DNA from: an uncultured SAR86 cluster bacterium
Lineage (GTDB): Bacteria > Pseudomonadota > Gammaproteobacteria > Magnimaribacterales > AG-339-G14
Length of the DNA stretch: 64,000 nt
NCBI GenBank assembly: GCA_902627595.1
Contig: CACOJO010000006.1
Location: 1-64,000, forward strand
Direction: 5' to 3'
The notes beneath the pieces are model-generated. The model saw only the letters and a list, made by a program, of their open reading frames with translations, searched no databases and had not been told where the DNA came from. The position numbers were made by a program, and so were the translations under genes. Numbering within the stretch: position 1 is the stretch's first letter; the number at the start of each line of letters is the position of its first letter. Positions 18,277-27,677 of the stretch are shown here, piece by piece.

Positions 18277-19170
18277 TTATTTTGTAGATTTTTGAACCAA
18301 TTCTTTTGGATCTGGTATTGCTGAGTACTCGTCAAAAGCTCTATCCTTAAACATGTTTTCCGGTGAAACAGATTCATATTCTGCATTTTTGTCTAATGGA
18401 TCAGAATAGAAACCCAGTACGTAACCTCCCTTCGAATATCCTATTAAAGATCTTATTTCAGGCGAAATATCTTTTGCAATCTCGGGAGGACAGGATAGAT
18501 ATTGATTTTCTTCCTGACGCAGCCAATTAAGAGCATAATGCAGAAAAACTCCAGTTCGAATATCATTTTTTGAAGTATTTTCTCCTCCGCCGTGCAGTAC
18601 AGTTCCAGTATAAAGAAGTACTGATCCCTCTTTCATTTCAGCATAAGCTATTTCATCGTCATTAGGAATTCGGTCTTTTTCCCAGAGATGAGATCCAGGG
18701 ACAATCTGCGTGGCTCCATTTTCCTTTGTGAAATCTGTTACTGCCCAAATGGTACTCATAAGTGGTTCAACTTTTCTAGGCAAATAACCGCCCCAAATTC
18801 CCCTATCTCTATGAAGAATTTGTTTACTTTCTCCTGGACCAATACTTACTGCAGAAGTGAAATGCAGTTGATAACCGTCGCAGTAAGGAGATAAATACTT
18901 TTCAGAAACTTCATTGATTAAAGGGTTTAATGCCAATTCTCTACAGGCTTCAGATCTTGCAATTAATGCCCCAACTCTTTTCGTTTTGAATCCAGTAAAT
19001 TCATCCCTACCAAAAACATCGTTTTTTAAGTACGGTTTAAGATCTTGATTGATTCTAGAAATATCATCTGAGTGTAAGAGGTTATCAATTATCACTCCGG
19101 CATCCTTGTTAAGAACATCGATAATCTCTTCCGAAGAAGCCGAATTTGAGAGGTGAACTAAATCAGCCAT
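18277..19170 (-). CDS. Phytanoyl-CoA dioxygenase (PhyH) family protein
   Basis: 297 residues of the Fe(II)/2-oxoglutarate-dependent oxygenase superfamily. The HXD ligand pair is His120-Arg-Asp122 in LHRDRGIWGG, the distal histidine is His193 in VLHGGGENTS, and Arg205 in NDIRTGVF fits the 2-oxoglutarate anchor. These enzymes hydroxylate acyl-CoA or diverse small molecules; the substrate is not predictable here. Starts 30 nt from the neighbouring outer-membrane protein gene on the same strand. Confidence 0.88.
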   Translation of the reverse strand: MADLVHLSNSASSEEIIDVLNKDAGVIIDNLLHSDDISRINQDLKPYLKNDVFGRDEFTGFKTKRVGALIARSEACRELALNPLINEVSEKYLSPYCDGYQLHFTSAVSIGPGESKQILHRDRGIWGGYLPRKVEPLMSTIWAVTDFTKENGATQIVPGSHLWEKDRIPNDDEIAYAEMKEGSVLLYTGTVLHGGGENTSKNDIRTGVFLHYALNWLRQEENQYLSCPPEIAKDISPEIRSLIGYSKGGYVLGFYSDPLDKNAEYESVSPENMFKDRAFDEYSAIPDPKELVQKSTK

Positions 19171-19200
19171 CCGAGAAATATACTATTAAAAGCGAGAAAC

Positions 19201-20244
19201 TTAAAAAGATTTTTGAAAGCCAAATACTATTTGGGTTTTATCTTTCATCTGGAGACCATTTTTTTCATTGATTATTGGGTTGATAATTTCCAAGGCAAGT
19301 CTGTCTTCAGATCCAGGAAAGATTTGGGTAAGAAAATTAAAACCCAAACCTACTTCAGCTGTAAAACCGCCATAATTTGATGTGATGGAGGTCTGAACAG
19401 GTGCCCTGATATTGGAATCAAAGCCTGAAATGTCTTGCTGATGATTAAGTTTCAACCTCGATGAAATAGAAAAGCTTTTGCTAACTGAATATTGATACCA
19501 AGAGTCAACATAAGTTTTGTCTCCATAATGCCATTCCTCAGATGAAATATTTCTAAAGAACCTAATTTGATTTCCAAAAACATGTTCATCAGATAATGTA
19601 TAAAGGTTGGTAAAGCCAACAACCAAAGTAACAGAATCGTCTCCTGATTGCATACCATAAGGCAAAACCATTTCCATATTGGTATTCATGGGTGTTAGTA
19701 CTTTGCCTTTTTCGTTTTTGTCTCCAACAGAAAACTTCAAGCCAATTTCTGCATGCCACCTGCTTTTATCTTGCTCGTTAATATTTACTAATGCAGAAAA
19801 AGATAAATCTGAAAGATCTGAAGATGATGAATTGAATGAGCCAATGTTGTTTCTCATCATTGCATGATAAGTATTTAAATTCATGGATTTATCCATAAAC
19901 ATTGTCATGAACATCAAAGTAACTTCATCCGTTGGAGCATACATACCACCAAGCATAAACATTTTCATACTCATTTCGATTGGAATAACACTAAGCTTTG
20001 TCGGTGAATTTGAATGTGGGTTGTCTATAACTAAAATTTCGCTATCTGAGATCGAATTTCCATCTAAAGAATTACCTCTCATTTTCATGTAAGAGGCTCT
20101 CAAAGAAATCATTGATTCGCCTTTTTTGTGCATATGATCGGCCATAACTCCAATAGGTGCATGACCAATTGCCTGAGAACCAAATACCGAAATCGAGGAA
20201 AGTAAAAGAAAAATTATGTGAATGAAACGCATGAGCATGCGCAT
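19201..20244 (-). CDS. Outer-membrane beta-barrel, methionine-rich (transporter-like family)
   Basis: 347 residues with a signal peptide (first 22 residues, ending in VFGSQA). APIGVMADHMHKKGE at the mature N-terminus and the alternating pattern up to the C-terminal aromatic residue (GFQKSF) indicate a beta-barrel. Methionine is strikingly frequent: for example EMSMKMFMLGGMY and TLMFMTMFMDKSMNL, besides histidines in the N-terminus. Related proteins are annotated as transporters of the phenol-degradation MetA-like group. Methionine-rich exported proteins often bind Cu(I), but metal binding here is inference. Confidence 0.75.
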   Translation of the reverse strand: MRMLMRFIHIIFLLLSSISVFGSQAIGHAPIGVMADHMHKKGESMISLRASYMKMRGNSLDGNSISDSEILVIDNPHSNSPTKLSVIPIEMSMKMFMLGGMYAPTDEVTLMFMTMFMDKSMNLNTYHAMMRNNIGSFNSSSSDLSDLSFSALVNINEQDKSRWHAEIGLKFSVGDKNEKGKVLTPMNTNMEMVLPYGMQSGDDSVTLVVGFTNLYTLSDEHVFGNQIRFFRNISSEEWHYGDKTYVDSWYQYSVSKSFSISSRLKLNHQQDISGFDSNIRAPVQTSITSNYGGFTAEVGLGFNFLTQIFPGSEDRLALEIINPIINEKNGLQMKDKTQIVFGFQKSF

Positions 20245-20260
20245 TCTATCTTATTGAAAG

Positions 20261-21007
20261 CTATTGAAGTAAGAAATTTACCCCGCCAATATGAATCAAA
20301 TCATTCTTCATCAAACCAAGTTCTTTTGCTTTTTCATAGACTATGTCTTTATTTTTTACAGACAACTCAAAGGCATTAATTCCCTCGCCCCTCTGATCGA
20401 GATCATCAACAAACTTGATTCTGGAGTCTGAGAAATTAATTTGAAGATTTTCATCTGCCTTGACTCCAAAAGCTTTTTCCCATTTTTTACAAAGAGTGGA
20501 TTTATCATCGGATTGCATCACAACGCCGCATAATCTCTCGGCATTATCATTTTTTGAGACACACTTTTCCCAATCAAGGCCTGCCCAAAGCCATGCTGAC
20601 TCAGGTTCCATTTTATCAATTGAAACTATTGCTCCACCAATATGTTTGGGATGCAAGTGAATGGTTTTACCAGTTACGTGCCCTTCGCTTCTCTCAACTT
20701 CATAAACAATGCCAATATTTTCATTGGTTACTCGCTCTTTTTCTTTAGCAACATCATCGCAATCTACAATCACCATGTAACCACCATTTCCACCTCTACG
20801 ATTTAGAAATCTCTCTGCAGTGGTGTTTTCTTTTACAGGAGTAACAATCTCTATAAAAGTATCCCCCAAAGGAATTAATGAGTTTATAAGTCCAAAGTGT
20901 ATGAGACCATCATCGTGAAAAGCTACTTTTAAATCAAACACATCACAAATTTGATTCGCAATAGAGTCTCTTTCTTCAGCAACGATAACTAACTGTCTTA
21001 ATCTCAT
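20261..21007 (-). CDS. VOC/glyoxalase-like domain protein
   Basis: 248 residues. LRQLVIVAEERDSI and the following GDTFIEIVTPV match the glyoxalase-like (Glyoxalase_3-type) fold, with a second, weaker repeat in the C-half (ending NDLIHIGGVNFLL). Such proteins bind a divalent metal and act as dioxygenases, isomerases or lyases. Metal ligands cannot be assigned with confidence. It is divergent from the enoyl-CoA hydratase-like gene 46 nt away. Confidence 0.8.
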   Translation of the reverse strand: MRLRQLVIVAEERDSIANQICDVFDLKVAFHDDGLIHFGLINSLIPLGDTFIEIVTPVKENTTAERFLNRRGGNGGYMVIVDCDDVAKEKERVTNENIGIVYEVERSEGHVTGKTIHLHPKHIGGAIVSIDKMEPESAWLWAGLDWEKCVSKNDNAERLCGVVMQSDDKSTLCKKWEKAFGVKADENLQINFSDSRIKFVDDLDQRGEGINAFELSVKNKDIVYEKAKELGLMKNDLIHIGGVNFLLQ

Positions 21008-21053
21008 AATATTTGTAAAATAATACTTTAAGGATAAATAAAAGGAGAGAAAA

Positions 21054-21869
21054 ATGAAAGAAATAGATATGGGAACAGATCACCTAAAAGCTTTGAAAGG
21101 AAATGGTTTGGGAAAAATTATAATGAACAGACCTGAAGCTAGAAATGCCATGTCTGATGAAATGAATGCAGCGATGATGGCAACTTTAGAAGATTTTGAA
21201 AATGATTCTGAAGTAAGAGCAGTTATTCTTACAGGTTCTGAAGGTGCTTTTTGTGCGGGTGGAGATGTAAAAGGTATGGCCAATAAAAAGGATGACCCTA
21301 AACGAACAATTGATATAGCTATCCATGAGCAAAGAATGCATCAAAGAGGCACGTCGGGTAAATTATTTAAAATGCCTAAACCCACAATTGCTGCAGTGAA
21401 TGGACCTGCAGCCGGAGCAGGAATGTCTTATGCTCTTTCTTGTGACCTTAGAATAATGTCCGATAGTGCTTTTTTCACTACTGCTTTTGCAAAAGTAGGC
21501 TTTTCTGGTGACTATGGAGGATCTTACTTTATGACTCAGTTAGTGGGTTTATCAAAGGCAAAAGAACTTTATTTTTTATCAGACAAAATTCCTGCTGAAG
21601 AAGCTTTAAAACTTGGGCTTACTAATTGGGTTGTAAAACACGAGGAGCTTGAGCAGAAAACTTTAGAAATAGCCAAGCAACTTGCTGAAGGCCCAGCAGT
21701 TGCTTTTCGATACATGAAAGAGAATCTAAACAGAGCCGTAAGTGGAGAAGTAGATGATTGTCTGGATCTAGAAGTCACGCATCATGTTCACTGCGGTCAA
21801 ACAGAAGATCACAAAAATGCTACAAAAGCTTTCGTTGAAAAAAAACAACCAGTATTCAAAGGTCGATAA
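21054..21869 (+). CDS. Enoyl-CoA hydratase/isomerase family protein
   Basis: 271 residues of the crotonase fold, behind a strong AGGAGAG ribosome-binding site. The oxyanion-hole segments are GAFCAGGDVKGMA and GPAAGAGMSYALSCDLRI. The first catalytic glutamate of classical hydratases is not apparent in FFTTAFAKVGF, and an Asp occurs in SGDYGGS, a pattern more like isomerases or other crotonase members than FadB-type hydratase. Its stop and that of the convergent MDR gene abut with no gap. Confidence 0.9.
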   Translation: MKEIDMGTDHLKALKGNGLGKIIMNRPEARNAMSDEMNAAMMATLEDFENDSEVRAVILTGSEGAFCAGGDVKGMANKKDDPKRTIDIAIHEQRMHQRGTSGKLFKMPKPTIAAVNGPAAGAGMSYALSCDLRIMSDSAFFTTAFAKVGFSGDYGGSYFMTQLVGLSKAKELYFLSDKIPAEEALKLGLTNWVVKHEELEQKTLEIAKQLAEGPAVAFRYMKENLNRAVSGEVDDCLDLEVTHHVHCGQTEDHKNATKAFVEKKQPVFKGR

Positions 21870-23009
21870 TTACTTATGAGGAGTAACTAAATACTTTTGG
21901 CCGGTAGCCTGTTTAGCGTATTTTTTCAAAATCTCTGGATCTAGCATTTCTTCAAGAGAAATTTCAGCTGTATAGGAGCTTGAAAAAGTAGTAGTGATTT
22001 CGTTGGCTACTCTCTCTCTCATTTTTAAGAAAATTTCTGGTCCTGCTTTTCCAATGAACGGTGTTAAAAGCCATCCTCCTAAACCCCATTGCAGTCCATA
22101 AGATCTATTCAATACTGTTGGTGTTGGGTCTAGGCCGCCATAAATATAAACTTGTTTATAAGTATCTGAACCATATCTACTATATTCAGAAGCTTTCTTA
22201 TTTGCTGAGATCTCCATTGCAGATAAAATCTGTCCAGCTAATTTTCCTTCATTACCTCCTCCGGTAGCATCAAATCCTAAGGTTGCACCAGTAGCATCAA
22301 TAGCAGCTATTAAATCCGCCATGAAAGAATCCTCGCTCATATTGCAAACATATTCAGCACCAAGATCTTTTAAGAGACTCACGTGTTCTTCTTTTCTTAC
22401 GATATTTACCAAAGGAATATCATCTGCCTTACATATTTTCACTAACATCTGACCCAAATTTGAAGCAGCAGCAGTATGGATAATAGCTGTGTGATTTTCC
22501 ATTTTCATAGTTTCTGTGAACCCAAGAGCAGTGAGAGGGTTAACAAATGAAGAGGCGGCTTCTTTAGGAGTAGTTCCATCATTCATGACAAGACAACTAT
22601 CAACAGGTACACACCTATATTCGGAATACATTGCTCCCCCTGCTACTCCCACAGTTTTTCCAATTAGACCTTTTCCTGCATCCCCCGCATCAACAACAAC
22701 TCCGCCTCCTTCGTTTCCGACTTTCATAGATTTATCAAATCTAGCAGTCATAGTTTTATGCAGTGCGGGTAAAATATTCATTGTTGTAACTTTGTCATCA
22801 CCAGAACCTTCTGAAGATATTGAGCTAAGATCTGCTGCAAAACTTATTAGCAAGCCCAAATCAGATGGATTAATAGGAGAAGCTTCAACCTTTAACAAAA
22901 CCTCATGATCTTTAGGTTTAGGCATTTCTACACTTTCAATTGATAACTTTAACTGACCATCGCTAGTAACTTCAGAACGAATTTCTCTAGACTGATTTTT
23001 CTTAGACAT
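21870..23009 (-). CDS. Zinc-type alcohol dehydrogenase-like (MDR) oxidoreductase
   Basis: 379 residues of the medium-chain dehydrogenase/reductase superfamily. The GroES-like N-domain has KVEASPINPSDLGLL and GNEGGGVVVDAG; the Rossmann part has HTAAASNLGQMLVKICK and LGFDATGGG. The catalytic-zinc cysteines are absent, as in quinone-oxidoreductase-like MDRs, so it probably reduces an enone or quinone with NADPH. It starts 16 nt from the NTF2-like gene stop. Confidence 0.86.
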   Translation of the reverse strand: MSKKNQSREIRSEVTSDGQLKLSIESVEMPKPKDHEVLLKVEASPINPSDLGLLISFAADLSSISSEGSGDDKVTTMNILPALHKTMTARFDKSMKVGNEGGGVVVDAGDAGKGLIGKTVGVAGGAMYSEYRCVPVDSCLVMNDGTTPKEAASSFVNPLTALGFTETMKMENHTAIIHTAAASNLGQMLVKICKADDIPLVNIVRKEEHVSLLKDLGAEYVCNMSEDSFMADLIAAIDATGATLGFDATGGGNEGKLAGQILSAMEISANKKASEYSRYGSDTYKQVYIYGGLDPTPTVLNRSYGLQWGLGGWLLTPFIGKAGPEIFLKMRERVANEITTTFSSSYTAEISLEEMLDPEILKKYAKQATGQKYLVTPHK

Positions 23010-23025
23010 ATTTTCTCCTTATAAT

Positions 23026-23391
23026 TTAAGACTCAACGTGGAAAAGTTTATTATAAATTACCCAGTTATTCTTAACTTTTAAAAACGATAGTGAGTCCAA
23101 AAAACTCAAACCAATATATTTATCCCTGACTATTGCAACTGCAGTATTTCCTGCAATTTCAATAGATAGAATTTCCAAATCTTTTGGTTCTTTCTTTTCT
23201 TTAGCAGATGGCTGTTGTGAGGCAACGAAATTAGCAAAATCCTCTACTGTTTGCTCAAAAAGCTTTTCCTGCATATATCCTGTTATTTTTGCATCGGGAT
23301 GAAAGACCTCTTTTACCTTTTGAGGACTTGATTCATACATGCTGTCAAAATAGAGCTGAACTTTTTCTGTTATTTGAGTTTTGTCTTTCAC
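23026..23391 (-). CDS. NTF2-like protein (lumazine-binding-like)
   Basis: 121 residues of the cone-shaped alpha+beta fold: helix LYFDSMYESSPQKVKEVFHPDAKITGY, then paired strands ending in KVKNNWVIYNKLFH. This matches the putative lumazine-binding/SnoaL-like group. Members act as small isomerases or ligand binders. It sits 3 nt from the CmcJ-like gene and 16 nt from the MDR gene, so one transcript is likely. Confidence 0.8.
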   Translation of the reverse strand: MKDKTQITEKVQLYFDSMYESSPQKVKEVFHPDAKITGYMQEKLFEQTVEDFANFVASQQPSAKEKKEPKDLEILSIEIAGNTAVAIVRDKYIGLSFLDSLSFLKVKNNWVIYNKLFHVES

Positions 23392-23394
23392 TTG

Positions 23395-24207
23395 TTAGTC
23401 AAAGAAACAAATAGCTCTGACTTCAATACTCTCACGAGGAGAAGCATTTTCATTAGATGTTGGGTCATCAAAAGCACTATGAAGAGTTGGCATAAATGGT
23501 TTCTCATTTGAGTCGTAAGTCTTAAACATAACAACCTCATCTCTATTCATTTTTGGGTAAAAGTACCATCTATGACTATCGCTGTTCATTGACTGATAAA
23601 TTTCAACAGTAAAGCCATTTTCGTCTGCTAGAGTTTCGGTTTTTTCCTCCTCTTTCCCATAATTGAATAAGTCAGTAGGAATTAATTCTTTTTCAGAAAC
23701 TGTTCTAGAATCGCAGAGTGCAAAGGGGGCATCCGTCCCATCTTCATCAAAACGTCTCCATAAATTATAGACAGTGATTCTACTTGGATTTGAACCGTTC
23801 TCATCAAGCAAGGGTTGAATAGTTTGTTTAAAATTTGGAGTGAAATCGTTATGAACAAGCCTGTGAGCGCCTAACCTTTTTCCTTCTGCTGCTTCTGCTT
23901 CATTTCTTGTAATGTGACTGACAATAAAAACTTGAGTTGCGCCAGTCTTTTTCTTAACCAAATTTGCCATTTCGTTGTAATAAATTTCTGTAACTTCTTT
24001 GTCATCATAAAAATTACTTATTTTTGATTTGTGATTCAATAAGATAAAACCAGACTCACTTAAAGAGTGATCTTCTTCTCTGGCATTGAAAACCTCTTTC
24101 ATGAAACCTTTGTGGTCGGGCCTATCTGGATTAGGTTCCTCGACCCCAAAAGCTGGCTTTGGTTCGCCTTTTTTTAGTGGGTTTCTGTAGAAAAATTCTG
24201 CTCTCAT
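23395..24207 (-). CDS. CmcJ/NvfI-family oxidoreductase-like protein
   Basis: 270 residues. RLVHNDFTPNF, RITVYNLWRRF, FALCDSRTV, WYFYPKMNRDEVVMFKTYDS and MPTLHSAFDDP are the conserved blocks of the CmcJ/NvfI (AsaB, GA4-desaturase-like) family, which is linked to secondary metabolism in actinobacteria and fungi and includes 2-oxoglutarate oxygenase-like members. Histidines in LVHND and TLHSAF are candidate iron ligands. In this streamlined catabolic setting it probably hydroxylates or desaturates a carbon source, but this is a guess. Confidence 0.82.
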   Translation of the reverse strand: MRAEFFYRNPLKKGEPKPAFGVEEPNPDRPDHKGFMKEVFNAREEDHSLSESGFILLNHKSKISNFYDDKEVTEIYYNEMANLVKKKTGATQVFIVSHITRNEAEAAEGKRLGAHRLVHNDFTPNFKQTIQPLLDENGSNPSRITVYNLWRRFDEDGTDAPFALCDSRTVSEKELIPTDLFNYGKEEEKTETLADENGFTVEIYQSMNSDSHRWYFYPKMNRDEVVMFKTYDSNEKPFMPTLHSAFDDPTSNENASPRESIEVRAICFFD

Positions 24208-24228
24208 AATGTAATTTTAAACTAAAGT

Positions 24229-25617
24229 TCAGCAAACGCCCATTTCTTCTTGCCATTCATCTAAAGATTCATAAAGACGATGCATTAAATCATCTATTTG
24301 ATTTTTATTGATAGATATTGGAGGAGAAATCATCAACGGCAATCCTCTTTTAAAAATTGGTTCTCTTCTTGCTCCATATAATGTGCTATAGAAAGCTAAA
24401 CCATTTTTTAAAGCTATAGATTGAAATACTCCTTCAGCACCTTTACTAGATTCAAAGTATTCACCAGACTCTTTGCTGGCAACAACTTCCAAGCACATCA
24501 TTAAACCCCAGCCTCTCACGTCTTTTATACAAGGTCTATCTAATAATTCTTCTTTGAAACTATGTAAATAATTTCCCATTTTGTTTGAATTATCAATTAA
24601 GTTATCTTCTTGATAAATTTCTAAAGCTTTTGTTGCTGCTGCACAGCCAAGGGGATGTCCGCCGTTCGTAAAACCATGAACAAAGTATGCTGCTCCGGAC
24701 TTGAATGGTTCATTAACTCTGTCGGACACAACTACTGCTCCCATAGGGACATAACAACCAGTAATACCTTTGGCGACAGTCATTATGTCAGCTTCAACAT
24801 CAAAATGTTCCATAGCAAACCATTTACCTGTTCTTCCAAAACCGGTTACCACCTCATCTGCAATTAATAAAACATCGTAACGGTCACATATCTCTCTTAT
24901 TCTTTGCCAATATTCTTTTGGCGCTACTGCGGCATAATCAGATCCACAACCTTGAGGTGTCGCGATGTAAGCAGAAACTGTTTTTGGTCCTTCAAAATAA
25001 ATCATTTTTTCTAGGCGTTCTGCACATTTTAGACCCCATTCTTCTCTACTCATGCCATCTGGCTTATCGTGATCGGAGTATTGATGAATATGAGGCCACT
25101 TAGTAAGCATTTCCCCAAAATGTCTTTGATATCCAGGATTGCCAGAGAGTCCTTGTGTCGCAAGAGTCATTCCATGATAACTGCCATAGTTCGATATGAC
25201 TTTATGTTTTGATGGATTTCCAGAAGCTAAATGGTACTGTCGAGCAGCCTTGATGGCAGTTTCTACTGCTTCAGAACCTCCACAAACTAGGTATGAAGTA
25301 TTTAAATTTTTAGGAGTAACTTCTGCAAGCTTTGAACAATAATCAGCTTGAGGTTTATTTGAAAGCGTAGGATGGACATGAGTAAAATTTTCCATCTGTT
25401 TAGAAATAGCTTCTTTCATCCTTTTATCACCATGAGGAAGAGTAAATGCCATTGGACCTCCAGAAGCATCAATATACTTATTTCCATTCACATCATAAAA
25501 ATAAATTCCTTCTGACTTCGCAACTTCGATATCCATAGTGTGATACGAAAATACATTTGACCAAGACCCTTCTGCTTTTAGAGGACCGGGTCGATTCATT
25601 TTAGTTTCTACAGTCAT
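24229..25617 (-). CDS. Class III aminotransferase (PLP-dependent)
   Basis: 462 residues from the ATG at 25617. An upstream in-frame TTG at 25629 exists, but the GGGAGAAG ribosome-binding site lies just before the ATG, so the ATG was chosen. Motifs: VCGGSEAVETAIKAARQYH, SYHGMTLATQGLSG, LLIADEVVTGFGRTGKWFAMEH (Asp for the pyridine nitrogen) and TVAKGITGCYVPMGAV with the PLP lysine. The family moves amino groups from omega- or beta-amino acids, taurine or polyamines to 2-oxo acids. Confidence 0.92.
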   Translation of the reverse strand: MTVETKMNRPGPLKAEGSWSNVFSYHTMDIEVAKSEGIYFYDVNGNKYIDASGGPMAFTLPHGDKRMKEAISKQMENFTHVHPTLSNKPQADYCSKLAEVTPKNLNTSYLVCGGSEAVETAIKAARQYHLASGNPSKHKVISNYGSYHGMTLATQGLSGNPGYQRHFGEMLTKWPHIHQYSDHDKPDGMSREEWGLKCAERLEKMIYFEGPKTVSAYIATPQGCGSDYAAVAPKEYWQRIREICDRYDVLLIADEVVTGFGRTGKWFAMEHFDVEADIMTVAKGITGCYVPMGAVVVSDRVNEPFKSGAAYFVHGFTNGGHPLGCAAATKALEIYQEDNLIDNSNKMGNYLHSFKEELLDRPCIKDVRGWGLMMCLEVVASKESGEYFESSKGAEGVFQSIALKNGLAFYSTLYGARREPIFKRGLPLMISPPISINKNQIDDLMHRLYESLDEWQEEMGVC

Positions 25618-25666
25618 TTCTTCTCCCAATTTAAAAATATAAATTATCTTTTTTTGTTACTTATTA

Positions 25667-26821
25667 CTAGCGAAATCTGATCATTGATGGATTTAATTCA
25701 CTAATTTTTTTTACTCCCATTAGCTTCATATCTCTTTCGATTTCGTTTTTCATATTACCAAGAGCTTTTTCAACTCCTTCTTGCCCAGCAGCAGCCAAAC
25801 CAAAAAGATACATTCTTCCTCCAGAGCAAGCTGTAGCTCCCATCGCCATTGCCTTGAGAACATGCGTTCCTCTTTGTATACCTCCATCAAGAATAACTTC
25901 TATTTCTCCGCCAACCTCTTGAAGAATTTCATCAAGTTGATCAAACGGACTTCTTCCTCCGTCTAATTGTCGGCCACCATGATTTGAAACCATGATCGCA
26001 TCGGCTTTCATTTCTACTGCTTTTCTAGCATCTCTAGGGCTCATAATGCCTTTAAGACAAAATTTTCTCCCCCAGTTTTCTTTGAGCTTTATAACGTCGT
26101 CCCAAGTCATGCTTTGATCCAGCATGTTAGTAAAATAATCCCCGACAGATATAGAGATATTTGTTCCCTCGTTAACATGACTTGATAATTGAGAAAGTTC
26201 GAACTTTTCTCTAAACAAATAATTTAGGGCCCAGGCAGGTTTTATGCCAAATTGAAAAATACTCTTTGGTGTTAATTTTGGAGGAGTAGTGAAACCTGTT
26301 CGCAAGTCTCTCTCTCGATTACCTCCCGTAATAGTATCAACAGTTAAAGTTAAAATTTCAAAATTGGCCTCTTGTGCGATAGAAATCATTGAATCATTCA
26401 AACCTCTATCTTTGTGAAAATAAAACTGAAACATCTTAGGAGTCTTAATTAATTCATCTATGTCCTTAAGTTTTACCGTACCTAAAGAAGATACGCCAAA
26501 TAGGGTGTTGAACTTTTCAGCAGCTTTAGCAACTGCCCTTTCGCCTTGGTAATGAAACAATCTCTGTAAAGCAGTTGGAGAACAAAAAATTGGCAATCCT
26601 AACTTAAAACCCATCACTTCTACCGACATATCAATATTTTCAACTCCGGCAAGAACATTGGGAACTAAATCAACATCTTGGAATGCTTCGGTATTTCTTT
26701 GATACGTGGCTTCATCTTCTGCTGCCCCATCTATGTAATGAAAAATAGGTCCAGGAAGTCTTCTTCTAGCTAAGTCTTTTAAATCTTGAAAGTTATTACA
26801 GTTTTTAAGTGATCTAGGCAT
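25667..26821 (-). CDS. FMN-dependent alpha-hydroxy-acid dehydrogenase/oxidase (LldD family)
   Basis: 384 residues. Typical blocks: RRLPGPIFHYIDGAAEDE, GLPIFCSPTALQRLFH, the FMN/substrate motif VSNHGGRQLDGGRSPFDQL with the catalytic His-Gly-Gly-Arg, and IQRGTHVLKAMAMGA. It oxidises L-lactate or another L-2-hydroxy acid to the 2-oxo acid, which could feed the neighbouring aminotransferase. The segment that would anchor LldD to the membrane is not obvious. Confidence 0.92.
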   Translation of the reverse strand: MPRSLKNCNNFQDLKDLARRRLPGPIFHYIDGAAEDEATYQRNTEAFQDVDLVPNVLAGVENIDMSVEVMGFKLGLPIFCSPTALQRLFHYQGERAVAKAAEKFNTLFGVSSLGTVKLKDIDELIKTPKMFQFYFHKDRGLNDSMISIAQEANFEILTLTVDTITGGNRERDLRTGFTTPPKLTPKSIFQFGIKPAWALNYLFREKFELSQLSSHVNEGTNISISVGDYFTNMLDQSMTWDDVIKLKENWGRKFCLKGIMSPRDARKAVEMKADAIMVSNHGGRQLDGGRSPFDQLDEILQEVGGEIEVILDGGIQRGTHVLKAMAMGATACSGGRMYLFGLAAAGQEGVEKALGNMKNEIERDMKLMGVKKISELNPSMIRFR

Positions 26822-26892
26822 GATATTTTAAAAATCTATTTTAAACGGCAATCTTCTTGTGTAATAGTAATGAATAAAAAAAAGAGGTTGAA

Positions 26893-27672
26893 ATGTCAGA
26901 ATATAAAACACCAAATTTTTCCATAGATCTATCAGGTCAAATTGCCTTAGTGACTGGAGCATCTTCAGGACTAGGATACCGTTTTTCTAAAGTATTAGCT
27001 TCCTGTGGAGCAAAGGTTGCAATATCTGCCCGAAGGAAAGAAAAACTAGAATCTTTGGCTGAAGAAATAAAGACTTCTGGGGGTGAATGCATGGTTGTAC
27101 CAATAGATATGACTGACAGAAAAAGCATAAAGTCTGCAGTCGATACGGTTTCTAAAGAAATGGGCACTATTGATACTTTAGTAAATAATGCTGGCATCCC
27201 AGATGCACAATGGGCGATTAAACAATCAGAAGAGTTGATTGATAATGTAATGGAAACCAACCTCACAGGTCCGTACATCCTCTCTTGTGAAGTGGCGAGA
27301 AAGTTAATCGAAGAAAAAAAACCCGGCAGAATGGTGAATATTGCTTCTGTTGCGGCTTTCAATACTACGCCACAATCAGCGGCCTCTCTTTATTCGATAA
27401 CTAAGAAAGCTGTAGTCAGAATGACTGAGGCTTTAGCTGTTGAGTGGTCGAAAAGTTACATAAATGTGAATGCTATTGCTCCAGGAGCTTTTTCATCAGA
27501 AATGCTAGATGGCATGATAGAAAGAATTGGTGACTTTAGCCAAGCATTTCCAAGAAAGAGGATTTGTACACCAGAGCAAATGGATTCAACTTTGTTATTC
27601 TTGGTGTCTCCTTCTTCAGAGTGCGTCACTGGAACTTGTATAAAGATAGATGATGGACAAGGTCCTAGATAA
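26893..27672 (+). CDS. Short-chain dehydrogenase/reductase
   Basis: 259 residues. TGASSGLGYRF (dinucleotide-binding Gly motif, preceded by LVTG), NNAGIPDAQ, and the catalytic Ser-Tyr-Lys set with YSITKKA are complete. The AIAPGAFSSEM loop is typical of 3-oxoacyl-ACP reductase-like (FabG-type) enzymes. Likely oxidises or reduces a hydroxyacyl compound with NAD(P). Ends 5 nt before the convergent NTF2-like gene. Confidence 0.92.
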   Translation: MSEYKTPNFSIDLSGQIALVTGASSGLGYRFSKVLASCGAKVAISARRKEKLESLAEEIKTSGGECMVVPIDMTDRKSIKSAVDTVSKEMGTIDTLVNNAGIPDAQWAIKQSEELIDNVMETNLTGPYILSCEVARKLIEEKKPGRMVNIASVAAFNTTPQSAASLYSITKKAVVRMTEALAVEWSKSYINVNAIAPGAFSSEMLDGMIERIGDFSQAFPRKRICTPEQMDSTLLFLVSPSSECVTGTCIKIDDGQGPR

Positions 27673-27677
27673 ACAAT

